From Asanoa sp040654855 (GTDB lineage Bacteria; Actinomycetota; Actinomycetes; Mycobacteriales; Micromonosporaceae), in NCBI RefSeq assembly GCF_040654855.1, contig NZ_JBFAIU010000003.1, positions 12,069 through 76,068 on the forward strand: a stretch of DNA of 64,000 nt, in the 5' to 3' direction. The position numbers and the translations under genes are program-made. The notes below the pieces were generated by a model. That model worked only from the letters and a program-made list of their open reading frames with translations. It ran no database searches and was not told the origin of the DNA. How positions within the stretch are numbered: the stretch's first letter is position 1; every line of letters begins with the position of its first letter. Shown one piece after another: positions 1 to 8,895 of this stretch.

Positions 1-823
1 CGTCATTATCCGAAATAAGCTGTTCACGCCATTGCAGGACCGGGTCGAGCGGGATCTGGCCGAGCAGCAGCGTGCGGCCCACCTTGCGACTACTGGCCAA
101 CTCGGACAGATCGCGGTCGACGTCGCGTAGCCAGGCGACCTGCGCCGGCCGCAACCCTTCCAGCTCGGGCGAGTCCGGGTTGACCACGGCCGTGCGGACG
201 AAGCGCAGCGTGTTGGCCAGCTCCTCGCGGTCGTGGCCCTTGCGTACGCCGGTGTCCAGAATGCCCCGCTCGCCGTAGACCAGGCCGGCCGCCGCGAGCA
301 CGTGCTGCCGGGTCCAGCGGTGGAACACCAGCCAGCGGGTGCGGATGTTGCGCAGCGGCTCCATCGCCGTCGCCGCGAGCACCATCTCGGTCGCGTACGA
401 CCGGCCGGCGCTCAGGTCGACCAGGCAGAGGTCGAACTCCTCTTCGAGGTGCAGGAAGAGGCGGGCGCACCGCTCAGTGTTCTCCTTGGTGATCGGGAAC
501 TCGCCGCCCCCGCTGTCGCCCGGCAGCAGCACCAGCCGGCCCGCCCCCGGCGGACGGCTGCGCAGGCTGGACCGGTCGGACTCCGACCAGATCTCCAACC
601 GCTGTGGGTCGGCGACCACGCCGTGCAGGTAGGAGTGCAGGCCGCCCTGGGTGGTGCCGTGCAGGGCGTTGGGGATGTTGAAGATCGCACCCGAGGTCGG
701 GGACCCGAAGTCGAAGTCGAGGTAGCAGACGTCGCTGCCCTGCAGCGCGCTCCGGTAGAGGACGTTGCTGCTGGTGACGGAGCGACCCGTGCCGCCCTTG
801 TCGGAGGTCGCGAAGATCAGCAT
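1..823 (-). CDS. SCO2523-family variant P-loop ATPase (3' end beyond window)
   Basis: ParA/MinD-like ATPase fold read on the minus strand from ATG at 821-823 and still open at base 1, so the C-terminus is missing. The Walker A region (residues 7-15, SDKGGTGRS) looks like the deviant ParA motif KGGxGKS, but the usual lysine of the GK step is arginine; the signature lysine K9 is kept. A segment reading CLVDLSAGRS stands where Walker B is expected. The start lies 5 bp behind the stop of the SCO2524-type gene, so the two are one operon. In Streptomyces this family sits in a conserved SCO2521-2525 cluster whose function is not known to me. Family assignment is from recognition of the N-terminus and the partner; molecular role is inferred only from the fold. 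Confidence 0.8.
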   Translation of the reverse strand, partial: MLIFATSDKGGTGRSVTSSNVLYRSALQGSDVCYLDFDFGSPTSGAIFNIPNALHGTTQGGLHSYLHGVVADPQRLEIWSESDRSSLRSRPPGAGRLVLLPGDSGGGEFPITKENTERCARLFLHLEEEFDLCLVDLSAGRSYATEMVLAATAMEPLRNIRTRWLVFHRWTRQHVLAAAGLVYGERGILDTGVRKGHDREELANTLRFVRTAVVNPDSPELEGLRPAQVAWLRDVDRDLSELASSRKVGRTLLLGQIPLDPVLQWREQLISDND

Positions 824-828
824 GTAGG

Positions 829-2673
829 TCAGCCTGCCTCGGTAACGTCACGCCGCGCGGCGGCCAACTCGTCCAGTGAAATGAGCACCTGGGCAGCGAG
901 GACGGCCGCGGTGCCGGGGCGCTCCGGCAGGATCTCGCGGGCCCGGGACAGGTGGATCTGGGCGACCTTGAGCGTCTCGCGCATGCGCGGGCCGGCGTCG
1001 CCGGCGCCGGAGAGCAGCTCCATGTCGTAGAGGTGTTCGGCCTCGGTGAGCAGGTCGAACGCGTAGTTGCCGAGCCGGGGGCTGCGCAGTGGCGGGCGGT
1101 TGAGCATGTTGGCCGTGGTGACCAGGCCCTGCACGACGCGCTGGGTGTAGTACCAGGACGGCTTGTCGTAACGGGTGGTGAGCTGGGCGAACGCCGCGAC
1201 CGGCTGGTCCCACAGGTTGCGGCCGGGGCCCTTGTCGAGCCGGCGCCGGTTGAGGTGCTCCCAGGTGCGGTCGGCCAGGTCGAGCATCCGGCTGCGGCCC
1301 TCGGCGTCGCTGATCAGCCCGGCGATCACGGTGGTGCGCTGGAACAGCAGGGCGGCGAACTCGGAGACCGTCCACAGCAGCCGTGCCTCGCCGGCGTCCT
1401 CGCTGCCGACCAGCGGCACGAGCACGCCCGGCGCGTGCAGGCTCAACGCCGGGTCGGTGTCGAACGGGCGGCGGGTGATCCGGGCGCGGTTGGCCAGCTC
1501 GGCCACGACCTCACCGATCCGGCCGAGCTCGATATCGGTGCCGCGCTCCTGGACCAGGCCTTTGACGGCCAGCGAGGTGACCAGCAGCGTGTAGTAGTCG
1601 GACGCGTCCTCGTCAGTGGTGCGCCAGGGGATGTCCTCGACCGGCCAGCGCCGGGCGGAGCCGAACGTCGCCATCGTCGACCAGTAGGAACGGGTCAGCT
1701 CCCACCGCAGCTGGAGCGCACGCGAGAGGCGCTGCTGCTCCTCGTTGAGCAGACCGAGAACGCGGGTCCGTTCGGAGAAGAGGTCCTCGATGGCGTCGAC
1801 CGCGATGACGGTGAAGTAGAGGTAGGGCGCGTCCTGCGCGAAGCCCTTGGGCTGCTGCCCGACCACCTCGTCGGTCTCGATCGGTGGTGCGCCGCTGACG
1901 ATGCCCCAGGACCAGCCGACCTCGAAGAGCCGGTCGGGACTGTCGATGTCGCCGACCTGGCCGGAACCGATCAGAACCTCGCGGAAGGAGGCGATGGTCT
2001 CGCGGAGGTCGCGGCGGATCGCGCTGACCACCTGGCGCTGCGGCAGGTTCTCCTGGTTGATCATGTTGATCAGCGCCTGGCCGTACCCGGAGTCGACGTC
2101 GAAGACGTTGACCGTGAAGCTGCGCAGCAGCCCGACCATGGCCGCGCTCAATCGGGTGCTGGCCTGCAGCTCCAGCGACTCGATCTCCTTGCGGTTCTCC
2201 TCGCGGCTCGCCACGGAGCGCAGCACCTTGAGGAAACCGAGGACGGCCAGTGACAGGGTGACCGACATGGCGAACGAGTCGACGATGTCGAGCCGGAGCT
2301 GCTCCTTGGTGGGCTGCGCCGGGCCGGACGAGCTGTAGTAGGACGAGCCGGAGAACAGTGGCGTGCCGTCGGGCTCGCTGTAGCGGTCGAAGTATTCCCG
2401 CAGGACGCCGATCAGCGTCTTGGGGATCTCGGTCGCGTTGCCGAGGGGGCGTAGCGCCCGGATCATGTCTTCGGCGGTCTCGTCCGGACGGTCGAGTTTG
2501 AACGCCTCGACCTTGGTCGCCGGGGTCAGGATGCAGAGCAGCTGCTCCGCGTCGCCAATGGAGTTGGGCGCGTCACGCCCACCGAACTTCCACTTCTTCT
2601 CCCGGTCCGACCAGGACGAACGCACTGTCGCGTTCCAGATCTCCAGCAGCTGTTGACGAGGCTGCATCCTCAT
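829..2673 (-). CDS. SCO2524-family protein
   Basis: 614-residue soluble protein, mostly helical, without signal peptide or obvious membrane anchor (one hydrophobic stretch near residues 133-150). The N-terminus MQPRQQLLEIWNAT, followed by KWKFGGRD and SDAEQLLC-like segments, matches the actinobacterial SCO2524 family. Two in-frame ATGs (2671-2673 and 2665-2667) compete; neither has a well-spaced ribosome site. It directly precedes the variant P-loop ATPase, as in Streptomyces. Function is not established; the partnership with a ParA-like ATPase suggests a positioning or membrane-associated assembly role, which is inference. Confidence 0.8.
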   Translation of the reverse strand: MRMQPRQQLLEIWNATVRSSWSDREKKWKFGGRDAPNSIGDAEQLLCILTPATKVEAFKLDRPDETAEDMIRALRPLGNATEIPKTLIGVLREYFDRYSEPDGTPLFSGSSYYSSSGPAQPTKEQLRLDIVDSFAMSVTLSLAVLGFLKVLRSVASREENRKEIESLELQASTRLSAAMVGLLRSFTVNVFDVDSGYGQALINMINQENLPQRQVVSAIRRDLRETIASFREVLIGSGQVGDIDSPDRLFEVGWSWGIVSGAPPIETDEVVGQQPKGFAQDAPYLYFTVIAVDAIEDLFSERTRVLGLLNEEQQRLSRALQLRWELTRSYWSTMATFGSARRWPVEDIPWRTTDEDASDYYTLLVTSLAVKGLVQERGTDIELGRIGEVVAELANRARITRRPFDTDPALSLHAPGVLVPLVGSEDAGEARLLWTVSEFAALLFQRTTVIAGLISDAEGRSRMLDLADRTWEHLNRRRLDKGPGRNLWDQPVAAFAQLTTRYDKPSWYYTQRVVQGLVTTANMLNRPPLRSPRLGNYAFDLLTEAEHLYDMELLSGAGDAGPRMRETLKVAQIHLSRAREILPERPGTAAVLAAQVLISLDELAAARRDVTEAG

Positions 2674-3186
2674 CTGTCGCGCACCACCATCCGCCGCCTG
2701 ACTCCACTGACGCTAGCTAGCAACCCGAGGGAACACTGTGGACGCACGACGAGATGGCTCGTCAGCACCTCATTCGTCCGCTTCACTCAATGATGGACCA
2801 CGGGTCAAGGCCGCCGGAAGGCCCGTGGGCAGCGTTCCCGACAGGCGGTCTCCACCTGCGTAAACGCCGGCGGGTGACCCCGGTGACGCGGGATCGCCCG
2901 CGTGGTAGGGCCTGCATGATCATCGACTGTGGCCGGACGGGCCGACAAGATCCACTGTGGCCGCTGCCGCCAACATAGCTGTCCGTGACGGATTGGCAAC
3001 CCCGTCGACAGATGCCGGACAGTGACATTTTTTGATCAGTGTAAATGCCCCGGTTTCAATAGCTATCGTGATGCGTCTATGTGATTCGTCTCGATCCAGG
3101 CCTGTTCACGACCTTGGGCGGCTGGATAGCGTCGTGACAGCCATCGATGGCCGGGCATAGGGGCCCGGCCGCAAGGGGGAGGGCTC
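2674..3186. other. Intergenic region, divergent promoters expected
   Basis: 513 bp between two divergently transcribed genes. Short open frames here lack actinomycete codon bias and I see no gene. An AT-rich patch at about 3027-3070 contains TTGATC (3032-3037) and CAATAG (3057-3062), 19 bp apart, a weak promoter candidate for the protease gene downstream. No tRNA, riboswitch or repeat recognised. Confidence 0.5.
3149..3170 (+). promoter_or_regulatory. 5' leader hairpin ahead of protease gene
   Basis: Perfect 8-bp inverted repeat GGCCGGGC / GCCCGGCC with a 6-base loop. It ends a few bases before the purine-rich ribosome site (about 3174-3182) of the gene starting at 3187. It could limit ribosome access or stabilise the transcript; function not shown. 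Confidence 0.4.
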
Positions 3187-5115
3187 ATGCGTCGAACCAT
3201 CGCGCTCTTGGCCGGCACCGCCCTAGCAGCAGCGATGCTGCCGGGGATGGCCGCGGCCGACCTCAGTGACGGCTCGGGACCGAGCGCCGCGGACCGTGCC
3301 GCGCTGGCCGCGGGCGGGCAGATCGCCGCGAAGGCACCGGCCGGGAAGGCACCCACGGGCGTCAATCCGTATCTGTCGCTCGTACCCGATCCGACGACAA
3401 TCGACTATGCCGCATGGCGGCAGACCGCGCAGAAGCAGAGCGCGGCCCGCGAGCAGAAGCGCGCGCTGCGCCAGGCCCTCGCCGCGTCACCGATCCTGGT
3501 CGACGAGGACGAGCTCGACGGCACGCAGGGCGGCAACGACTCGCCGGCGCTCGCCCAGCCCGTCCCGGGGTTCGGCACCAGGGCCAAGCAGAACCCGCGG
3601 GCCCGCATCCTCGGCTCACTCGACCCCGAGACGGTGACCCGGACCACCTTCACCCCCAAGGCCGAGGACGACGGTGCGATTCCCCTCGCCGCCGACACGG
3701 GCATCCAGAACCTGCGCAACGGGATCACCGTCAACAGCACGATCGGCGACGGCCCGCACGGCTCGGCCGCCGGCGACACCGGTGACTTCGACTTCTTCAA
3801 GCTCACGATCGGTGCGGCCGGCGTCGGCGAGACGATGACCGCTGACCTGGACACCCCGACCGGTTCGCTCGACCCGATGGTCGCGCTGTTCTCGGCCACC
3901 GGCGAGGAGCTCGCGTTCAACGACGACTCCGGCGGCCTGGACAGCCTCTTGCTCTACACGTTCACCGCGCCCGGCGACTACTACCTGATGGTCACCGGCT
4001 TCAACGCGTTCCCGGCGGACCCGTTCGACCCGGCCAGCGGTGACGGCGCGGCGAGCGAAGGGCCGTACACCCTGCTGCTCGACGTGGCCCGTGCGGACGT
4101 CGACTTCTACGCGGTGCAGCTGCGCAAGGGTGACGTGCTCGGCACGTCGGTGACCGGCGCGGCCGCGACCATCACGGTGTACGACCCGGCCGGTCGTGAG
4201 GTGCACGGGTCCAGCCAGGACCTGACCTTCATCTACCCGCCGAACAGCCCGCTGCCCGGCGGCGGCAACGCGGTCAGCGAGCACGTGGCGGACGACGACG
4301 GCCTGCACTACGTGGCGGTCAGCGAGGGTTCCGGCGACTACGACATCACCGTCGAGGCGTACCGGCCGAACCTCGAAGGCGACAAGATCACTCAGACGAT
4401 CTTCATCGACTTCAACGGCCAGCGCGTGAACACGGCGATCTTCGGCGGTCCGGGCGTCGTGACGCTCAGCCCGTTGCGCTCCTTCCTGGGCCGCTGGGGC
4501 CTGACCACCGCGGACGAGAACGCGCTGATCGACAAGATCGTGGCCGAGGTGACCGAGAACGTGAAGCGGGACCTGGCCCAGAGCGGCTTGAACGACAAGT
4601 TCCGCCTGAAGATCCTCAACAGCCGCGACGACGCCGACCCGTTCGGCGAGGTCAACGTGAGCCGCCTGATCGTCGGCGGCACGATCGCGGAGTCGGGTGT
4701 CAACACGATCGGCATCGCGCAGTCGATCGACCCGGGCAACTTCGACACGCAGGAGACGGCGCTGATCCTGCTGGACGTGCTCAGCGGCCCGGCCAACGAC
4801 GACGCGTCGCTGAACTTCTACATCACGCCGGCCAGCGACAAGATCGGCTTCATCTCGCAGGCGGTCGGGAACGTGGTCTCCCACGAGGCGGGCCACTTCT
4901 TCGGCAACTGGCACGTGGACCAGTTCAACGACACGCTGAACCTGATGGACCAGGGCGGCAACTTCCCGCTGCTCTACGGCGTGGGTCCGGACGGCGTCGG
5001 CGGCACCGCCGACGACCCGGACGTCGACTTCGGTGAGGACGAGTTCAACCCGAGCGAAGGCTTCACCGGCACCGAGGACACGAAGGGCCGCCTCGCGACG
5101 GTCCTGACCCGCTGA
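3187..5115 (+). CDS. Secreted metzincin-type metalloprotease with PPC-like domains
   Basis: 642 residues starting MRRTIALL with a Sec signal peptide ending near A24. A PPC-like (bacterial pre-peptidase C-terminal) beta domain covers roughly residues 190-300 (DFDFFKLTI ... GPYTLLLD), followed by a second similar segment around 300-395. The C-terminal part carries HEAGHFFGNWH at 566-576, the full metzincin zinc signature HExxHxxGxxH (H566, E567, H570, H576), and a plausible Met-turn methionine M587 in NLMDQ. The PPC modules come before the catalytic domain, the reverse of many secreted peptidases. A strong purine-rich ribosome site precedes the ATG. Stands alone, ended by a strong terminator. 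Substrate unknown; exact MEROPS family not assigned. Confidence 0.75.
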   Translation: MRRTIALLAGTALAAAMLPGMAAADLSDGSGPSAADRAALAAGGQIAAKAPAGKAPTGVNPYLSLVPDPTTIDYAAWRQTAQKQSAAREQKRALRQALAASPILVDEDELDGTQGGNDSPALAQPVPGFGTRAKQNPRARILGSLDPETVTRTTFTPKAEDDGAIPLAADTGIQNLRNGITVNSTIGDGPHGSAAGDTGDFDFFKLTIGAAGVGETMTADLDTPTGSLDPMVALFSATGEELAFNDDSGGLDSLLLYTFTAPGDYYLMVTGFNAFPADPFDPASGDGAASEGPYTLLLDVARADVDFYAVQLRKGDVLGTSVTGAAATITVYDPAGREVHGSSQDLTFIYPPNSPLPGGGNAVSEHVADDDGLHYVAVSEGSGDYDITVEAYRPNLEGDKITQTIFIDFNGQRVNTAIFGGPGVVTLSPLRSFLGRWGLTTADENALIDKIVAEVTENVKRDLAQSGLNDKFRLKILNSRDDADPFGEVNVSRLIVGGTIAESGVNTIGIAQSIDPGNFDTQETALILLDVLSGPANDDASLNFYITPASDKIGFISQAVGNVVSHEAGHFFGNWHVDQFNDTLNLMDQGGNFPLLYGVGPDGVGGTADDPDVDFGEDEFNPSEGFTGTEDTKGRLATVLTR

Positions 5116-5122
5116 TCCACCA

Positions 5123-5156
5123 CCGGGTGGCGGGGGCGGTCGCCCCCGCCACCCGG
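5123..5156. terminator. Bidirectional stem-loop terminator
   Basis: Perfect 16-bp GC-rich inverted repeat (left arm 5123-5138, right arm 5141-5156, 2-base loop). It sits between the stop of the protease gene (5115) and the stop of the converging gene at 5165, so it can serve both strands. No T-run, as is usual in actinomycetes. Confidence 0.8.
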
Positions 5157-5164
5157 GTTGGTCG

Positions 5165-6739
5165 CTATGCCGCTGTGGGTGACGGGGGTGCGCTCGAGCC
5201 CTGTGGCTGCGTGGCGCGCATCAGGTCCGCGATCGCGGCACGGTCGGCCGCGGACGGCAGGCCCCAGCCGGGACGGTAGCCGTACACCTGGTCAAGGCTC
5301 GTGGCGGCGGTCCGCCCGTCGAGGATCTCCACCGCGGCGGTGTCGATGAGCCCCGGGTGTTCGACCCCGCAGGCCTCCGCGACCTTGAGCAGGTCCCGCC
5401 GCAGGGTCTTCACGTAGTTGGCGGCGCGCACGGACTTCAGTGCGGGGTCGAGCCCGCGGGTCAGCCATCGGTTCTGGGTGGCCACGCCGGTCGGGCACGT
5501 GTCCGTGTGGCACTTCTGGGCCTGGATGCAGCCGATCGCCAGCATCGCCTCCCGGGCCACGTTGACCATGTCGCAACCGAGCGCGAACGCGACGATGGCG
5601 TTGTCCGGCAGCCCGAGCTTGCCGCCCCCGATGAAGACCACCTGCTCGTGCAGACCCCGCTCGGCGAACATCCGGTAGACCCGCGCGAAGCCGACCTGGA
5701 ACGGCAGCGACACGGTGTCCGTGAAGATCAGCGGAGCCGCGCCGGTGCCGCCCTCGCCACCGTCGATGGTCACGAAGTCGACGCCGCGGCCGGTGCTCGC
5801 CATCAGGGTGGTCAGCTCGTCCCAGAAGTCGAGGTCTCCCACGGCCGACTTGATGCCGACCGGCAGCCCGGTCTCGGCGGCGAGCAGCTCCACCCAGTCG
5901 AGCAGGCTGTCGGTGTCCGTGAACTCCGCGTGCCGTGACGGGCTGACGCAGTCGACCCCCTCGGCGACGCCCCTGGTGGCGGCGATCTCCGCGGACACCT
6001 TGGCGCCCGGCAGCAGCCCACCGAGGCTCGGTTTCGCGCCCTGGCTGAGCTTGACCTCGAGGGCCCGCACCGGAGCGCCGGCCACCAGGTCTTTCAGCCG
6101 GCGCAGGTCGAACCGGCCCTGCTCGTCCCGGCAGCCGAAGTAGGCGGTGCCGATCTGGAAGACCAGATCACCGCCATTCCGGTGGTACGGCGACAGGCCG
6201 CCCTCACCGGTGTTTTGCAGGCAGCCGGCCAGTGCCGCACCGCGGTTGAGCGCCTCGACGGCGTTGCCGGACAGCGCGCCGAAACTCATCGCGGAGATGT
6301 TCACCACCGAACCCGGCCGGAACGCCCCGGCCCGGCCGCGCGCCGCACCGAGCACCTTGGCGCAGGGCAGATGCGCCTCGTAACCGGAGGCCGGCGACGA
6401 CCTGGGCACCGCGCGGCCGAACGTGCGGTGCTTGATGATCGGATACCCCGCCGTGTACTCGACGTCGTTGTCGGTGCCGAAGCCGAAGTAGTTGTTCTGC
6501 TTCTTCGCGGAGGCGTAGACCCACCGCCGCTGGTCGCGGGTGAACGGTCGCTCCTCGTTGTTGCCGGCGACCACGTACTGCCGCAGCTCGGGCCCGATCG
6601 CTTCGATCAGGTAGCGGCCGTGACCGATCAGCGGGAAGTTCCGCAGCAGCGCATGGTCGCGCTGCAACAGGTCCCGCACGCCGACAGCCGCCACGGCGGA
6701 CAACGCGGCCGCCGCGGCTGCCCGGATGCCAAGCTTCAT
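5165..6739 (-). CDS. FMN-binding glutamate synthase family protein
   Basis: 524 residues related to the FMN/iron-sulfur synthase domain of glutamate synthase large subunit (GltB), found as a stand-alone protein. A hydrophobic N-terminal helix (about residues 1-20) suggests membrane association. Visible family marks are SAMSFGALSGNA, the glycine-rich DGGEGGTGAAP flavin/phosphate region, and a cysteine cluster GCIQAQKCHTDTCPTG that fits the 3Fe-4S site of GltB. It lacks the N-terminal glutaminase domain and the C-terminal GXGXG domain, so it is unlikely to be a complete glutamate synthase; it presumably does a flavin-dependent oxidoreductase reaction of unknown substrate. A small membrane protein gene lies 39 bp upstream on the same strand. 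Confidence 0.85.
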   Translation of the reverse strand: MKLGIRAAAAAALSAVAAVGVRDLLQRDHALLRNFPLIGHGRYLIEAIGPELRQYVVAGNNEERPFTRDQRRWVYASAKKQNNYFGFGTDNDVEYTAGYPIIKHRTFGRAVPRSSPASGYEAHLPCAKVLGAARGRAGAFRPGSVVNISAMSFGALSGNAVEALNRGAALAGCLQNTGEGGLSPYHRNGGDLVFQIGTAYFGCRDEQGRFDLRRLKDLVAGAPVRALEVKLSQGAKPSLGGLLPGAKVSAEIAATRGVAEGVDCVSPSRHAEFTDTDSLLDWVELLAAETGLPVGIKSAVGDLDFWDELTTLMASTGRGVDFVTIDGGEGGTGAAPLIFTDTVSLPFQVGFARVYRMFAERGLHEQVVFIGGGKLGLPDNAIVAFALGCDMVNVAREAMLAIGCIQAQKCHTDTCPTGVATQNRWLTRGLDPALKSVRAANYVKTLRRDLLKVAEACGVEHPGLIDTAAVEILDGRTAATSLDQVYGYRPGWGLPSAADRAAIADLMRATQPQGSSAPPSPTAA

Positions 6740-6778
6740 GGCTTGGTTCTTTGCCGCTGGGCGGTTCGGCCAAACTGC

Positions 6779-7408
6779 TCAGGCGGGTGCTGGGCGGGTG
6801 CGGCGGTTGGTGGTCCAGCGATGGCGGCTGACCAGCACGATCACGATCAGGATGATGGAGAACAGCGGCAACGGGTGGCCGAGCACGAGCGCGACGCTCA
6901 GTTCGGCGATGCCGCCCAGGACGGTGGCGGCGAAGATCCAGCCGGGTGCGGTGCCGCGTACGCCCGGGCGGACCCGACCCCAGGGCTTGCGGATGGACAC
7001 CCACGCCTGGAACGCGATCGCGCTGGCCATGAGGCCCGTGCCGATGACGAGACTCACGCTCGGGCCGCCGGTCAGGGACTTCGTCAGGGCGGGGGAGAGC
7101 ACGAAGATGCCCGCGTACACCTGGACCATGCTGATCGTGAATTTGGCCAGCACCCACCAGTGCAGGAAGAAGCCCCACGGGGTGGCGGCCGCCAGCACGA
7201 CGCCGGTGCACGCCGAGACGCCGGCCATCGGGGCGAGCAGGCGCCCGTCGATCTTGTGGGCCATGGCGGTGGCCGCGTCCCGCACGACCGTGTCGTCGGC
7301 GGCCAGACCCACGGCGAGCAGCACGCACAGCGCCATGGCCTGGGCCATCCAGCCGACCGACGTCACGATGTGCAGCCACACGGTGAGCTGACGCCAGCGT
7401 TTGACCAT
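6779..7408 (-). CDS. DUF2269-like integral membrane protein
   Basis: 209 residues from the ATG at 7406-7408; a longer reading from TTG at 7444 adds 12 poorly hydrophobic residues and is less likely. About five membrane segments can be seen, with a histidine in the first (TVWLHIVTSVGWM) and VLAKFTISMVQVYAG in the middle, which recall DUF2269-type proteins. No catalytic motif. It precedes the glutamate-synthase-family gene on the same strand and may be co-transcribed. Function unknown. Confidence 0.65.
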   Translation of the reverse strand: MVKRWRQLTVWLHIVTSVGWMAQAMALCVLLAVGLAADDTVVRDAATAMAHKIDGRLLAPMAGVSACTGVVLAAATPWGFFLHWWVLAKFTISMVQVYAGIFVLSPALTKSLTGGPSVSLVIGTGLMASAIAFQAWVSIRKPWGRVRPGVRGTAPGWIFAATVLGGIAELSVALVLGHPLPLFSIILIVIVLVSRHRWTTNRRTRPAPA

Positions 7409-7488
7409 TGTCCGATCGTCACAGTCCACCGTGCACGCGGACAATTGGCGGAAACCCGGAAATCAACCCAGGGTTCACCCGGACACGG

Positions 7489-8286
7489 CTACGGGTTGCC
7501 GGCCAGTCGTGGGTCCAGGGCCACCGCGGTCAGCTGGGCGAGGGTGATGGGTGCCTCCTCGCCGCTGGCGTTCACCGTCACGAGACGGAAACCCCCGTCC
7601 GGGCGCTTGACGACGACGTCGTACCGGATCGCGAACCGCTCGCTCGAGATCGGTGCGGAGGGCGTCGCGGCCGGCTTACCGGGCACGTGCTTCTGCGGCG
7701 GCCGTGGTCCCGGATTGCGGGAAGGCGGGTTCCGGTTGGTCCACGTCTGGACCTGCTCGCCGGCTGGTCCCGTGCTGTCGACGCAGCCGCTCCTCGTGAT
7801 CATCTCCGCGGTGCAGGGTTCGAGGTCCCAGTCCCGCTCCAGCTGCACCATGAGGGTCGCGTACCGTTCGCCGGTCCGGATCGGGCCCTGCAGGAAGTAC
7901 GGCTCCCCTGAGCCACCGGACACCCAGGACGACGGGTAACCGATCACCGGCATGTCCGCGCTGACCCACTCGACGTCCGGCGCCGCGCGCTCCACCGCCG
8001 CGAAGACGGCTTCGTCAGTCGGGGTGAAGGCCGCCCCTGGTGCGGGGACCGGTGCGTTCGCTCCCTGCGGGGTTGGGCTCGGGTTCGGCGACGCCGGCGA
8101 GGGTGCGTCCGCCCCGGATCCGGCGACGATCGCGAGCGGGACGGTGAGCCCGAGCACCGCGGCGCCTACGAGGGCCGCCAGCCCACCGCGGCGCCGGCGA
8201 CGTTGCCGGCGGATGACCTGGTCCACGTCCACGGAGCTGGGCGGAATCTCGCCGACCGCATCCCGGAAGGCCTGCTGAAGGTTCAT
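7489..8286 (-). CDS. Membrane protein partner of SigE-type sigma factor (CU044_5270-like)
   Basis: 265 residues: cytosolic N-terminus starting MNLQQAFRDAVGEIPPSSVDVD, a basic run (QRRRRRR), one transmembrane helix near residues 34-55, then a Pro/Ser/Ala linker and an extracytoplasmic domain. The layout is that of small anti-sigma or sensor proteins, but no zinc-binding HxxxCxxC motif is present. The ATG overlaps the sigma factor stop by the sequence ATGA (8283-8286), so translation is coupled and a functional pair is likely. The mirror-image pair across the divergent promoter has the same architecture. Confidence 0.7.
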   Translation of the reverse strand: MNLQQAFRDAVGEIPPSSVDVDQVIRRQRRRRRGGLAALVGAAVLGLTVPLAIVAGSGADAPSPASPNPSPTPQGANAPVPAPGAAFTPTDEAVFAAVERAAPDVEWVSADMPVIGYPSSWVSGGSGEPYFLQGPIRTGERYATLMVQLERDWDLEPCTAEMITRSGCVDSTGPAGEQVQTWTNRNPPSRNPGPRPPQKHVPGKPAATPSAPISSERFAIRYDVVVKRPDGGFRLVTVNASGEEAPITLAQLTAVALDPRLAGNP

Positions 8287-8789
8287 GCTTCCCCCGGTCG
8301 GTCCGACGTCGCGAGCAGACGCAGGCTTTCCAGGCCCCGCGCTGCCTGGCTCTTCACCGTGCCCGTGCTGATGCCGAGCGCCCGTGCCGTTTCCTCGACC
8401 GAGAAGTCGCACCAGAACCGCAGGACGACCACCGCCCGCCGGCGTGCGGGGAGCTGCGACAGCAGGACGATCAGCTCTTCCCGGTCGCCCACGGCCGCCT
8501 CGGTGGACGACGTCTGGGCCAGGTCGGGCACACCGTCGGTGCTCTGCTCGCGTCGCCACGGGCGGCGACGCTCGTCGAGCCACGCGTTGGTCAACATTCC
8601 CCGGACGTACGCGTCGAGGTTCTCCATGGCCTTGACCCGGCGCCAGTGTCGGTAGAGCTTCCCGATCGTGATCGACACGAGGTCGTCGGCGGTGTGCCAG
8701 TTCCGGCAGAGGAGGTACGCCGTCACCCGCAGGGTCTCCATGCGGGCCGTGACGAACTGTCGGTACTCCTCCTCGTCGGCGCCGTTCAC
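8283..8789 (-). CDS. SigE-family RNA polymerase sigma-70 factor
   Basis: 168 residues from a GTG at 8787-8789 (VNGADEEEYRQFV). Upstream in-frame sequence is open but lacks sigma-like residues, and this start gives the usual SigE-family length. Region 2 is seen in TADDLVSITIGKLYRHW and NLDAYVRGMLTNAWLDERRR; region 4 in LPARRRAVVVLRFWCDFSVEETA followed by the helix-turn-helix GISTGTVKSQAARGLESLR. It is a group IV (ECF-like) sigma factor acting with core polymerase. The gene overlaps its membrane partner by 4 bp and faces a second sigma factor 106 bp away. Confidence 0.88.
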   Translation of the reverse strand: MNGADEEEYRQFVTARMETLRVTAYLLCRNWHTADDLVSITIGKLYRHWRRVKAMENLDAYVRGMLTNAWLDERRRPWRREQSTDGVPDLAQTSSTEAAVGDREELIVLLSQLPARRRAVVVLRFWCDFSVEETARALGISTGTVKSQAARGLESLRLLATSDRPGEA

Positions 8790-8839
8790 CGGCCCACGCC
8801 CGCAGTCGCTGTCATATCTGGTGAACGGAACGGCCGCCC

Positions 8840-8851
8840 GGCAAGGTTGCC
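8840..8851. promoter_or_regulatory. Palindrome midway between divergent sigma factors
   Basis: GGCAAGGTTGCC (5-bp arms, 2-bp centre) lies almost exactly in the middle of the 106-bp divergent region. Two GGAAC elements, the usual -35 core of ECF-type promoters, occur at about 8826-8831 and 8858-8863. Cross- or auto-control of the two sigma genes is inferred from position only. Confidence 0.35.
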
Positions 8852-8895
8852 CGCATGGCGGAACCAATCGGCAGGGCCAGGTGCCTTAGTTAGGT

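Noticed and set aside
952..2253. Long plus-strand open frame of 433 codons antisense to the SCO2524-type gene
   Set aside because: Low-complexity Val/Gly/Asp/Arg shadow typical of GC-rich codon bias; no domain and the opposite strand is a clear gene.
2754..2978. Short open frame of 74 codons in the intergenic region
   Set aside because: No ribosome site or coding bias; an overlapping minus-strand frame is equally open.
3027..3186. Leader of the PPC/metzincin gene considered as a ydaO-type riboswitch
   Set aside because: Only one simple hairpin is visible; conserved riboswitch elements are not recognised.
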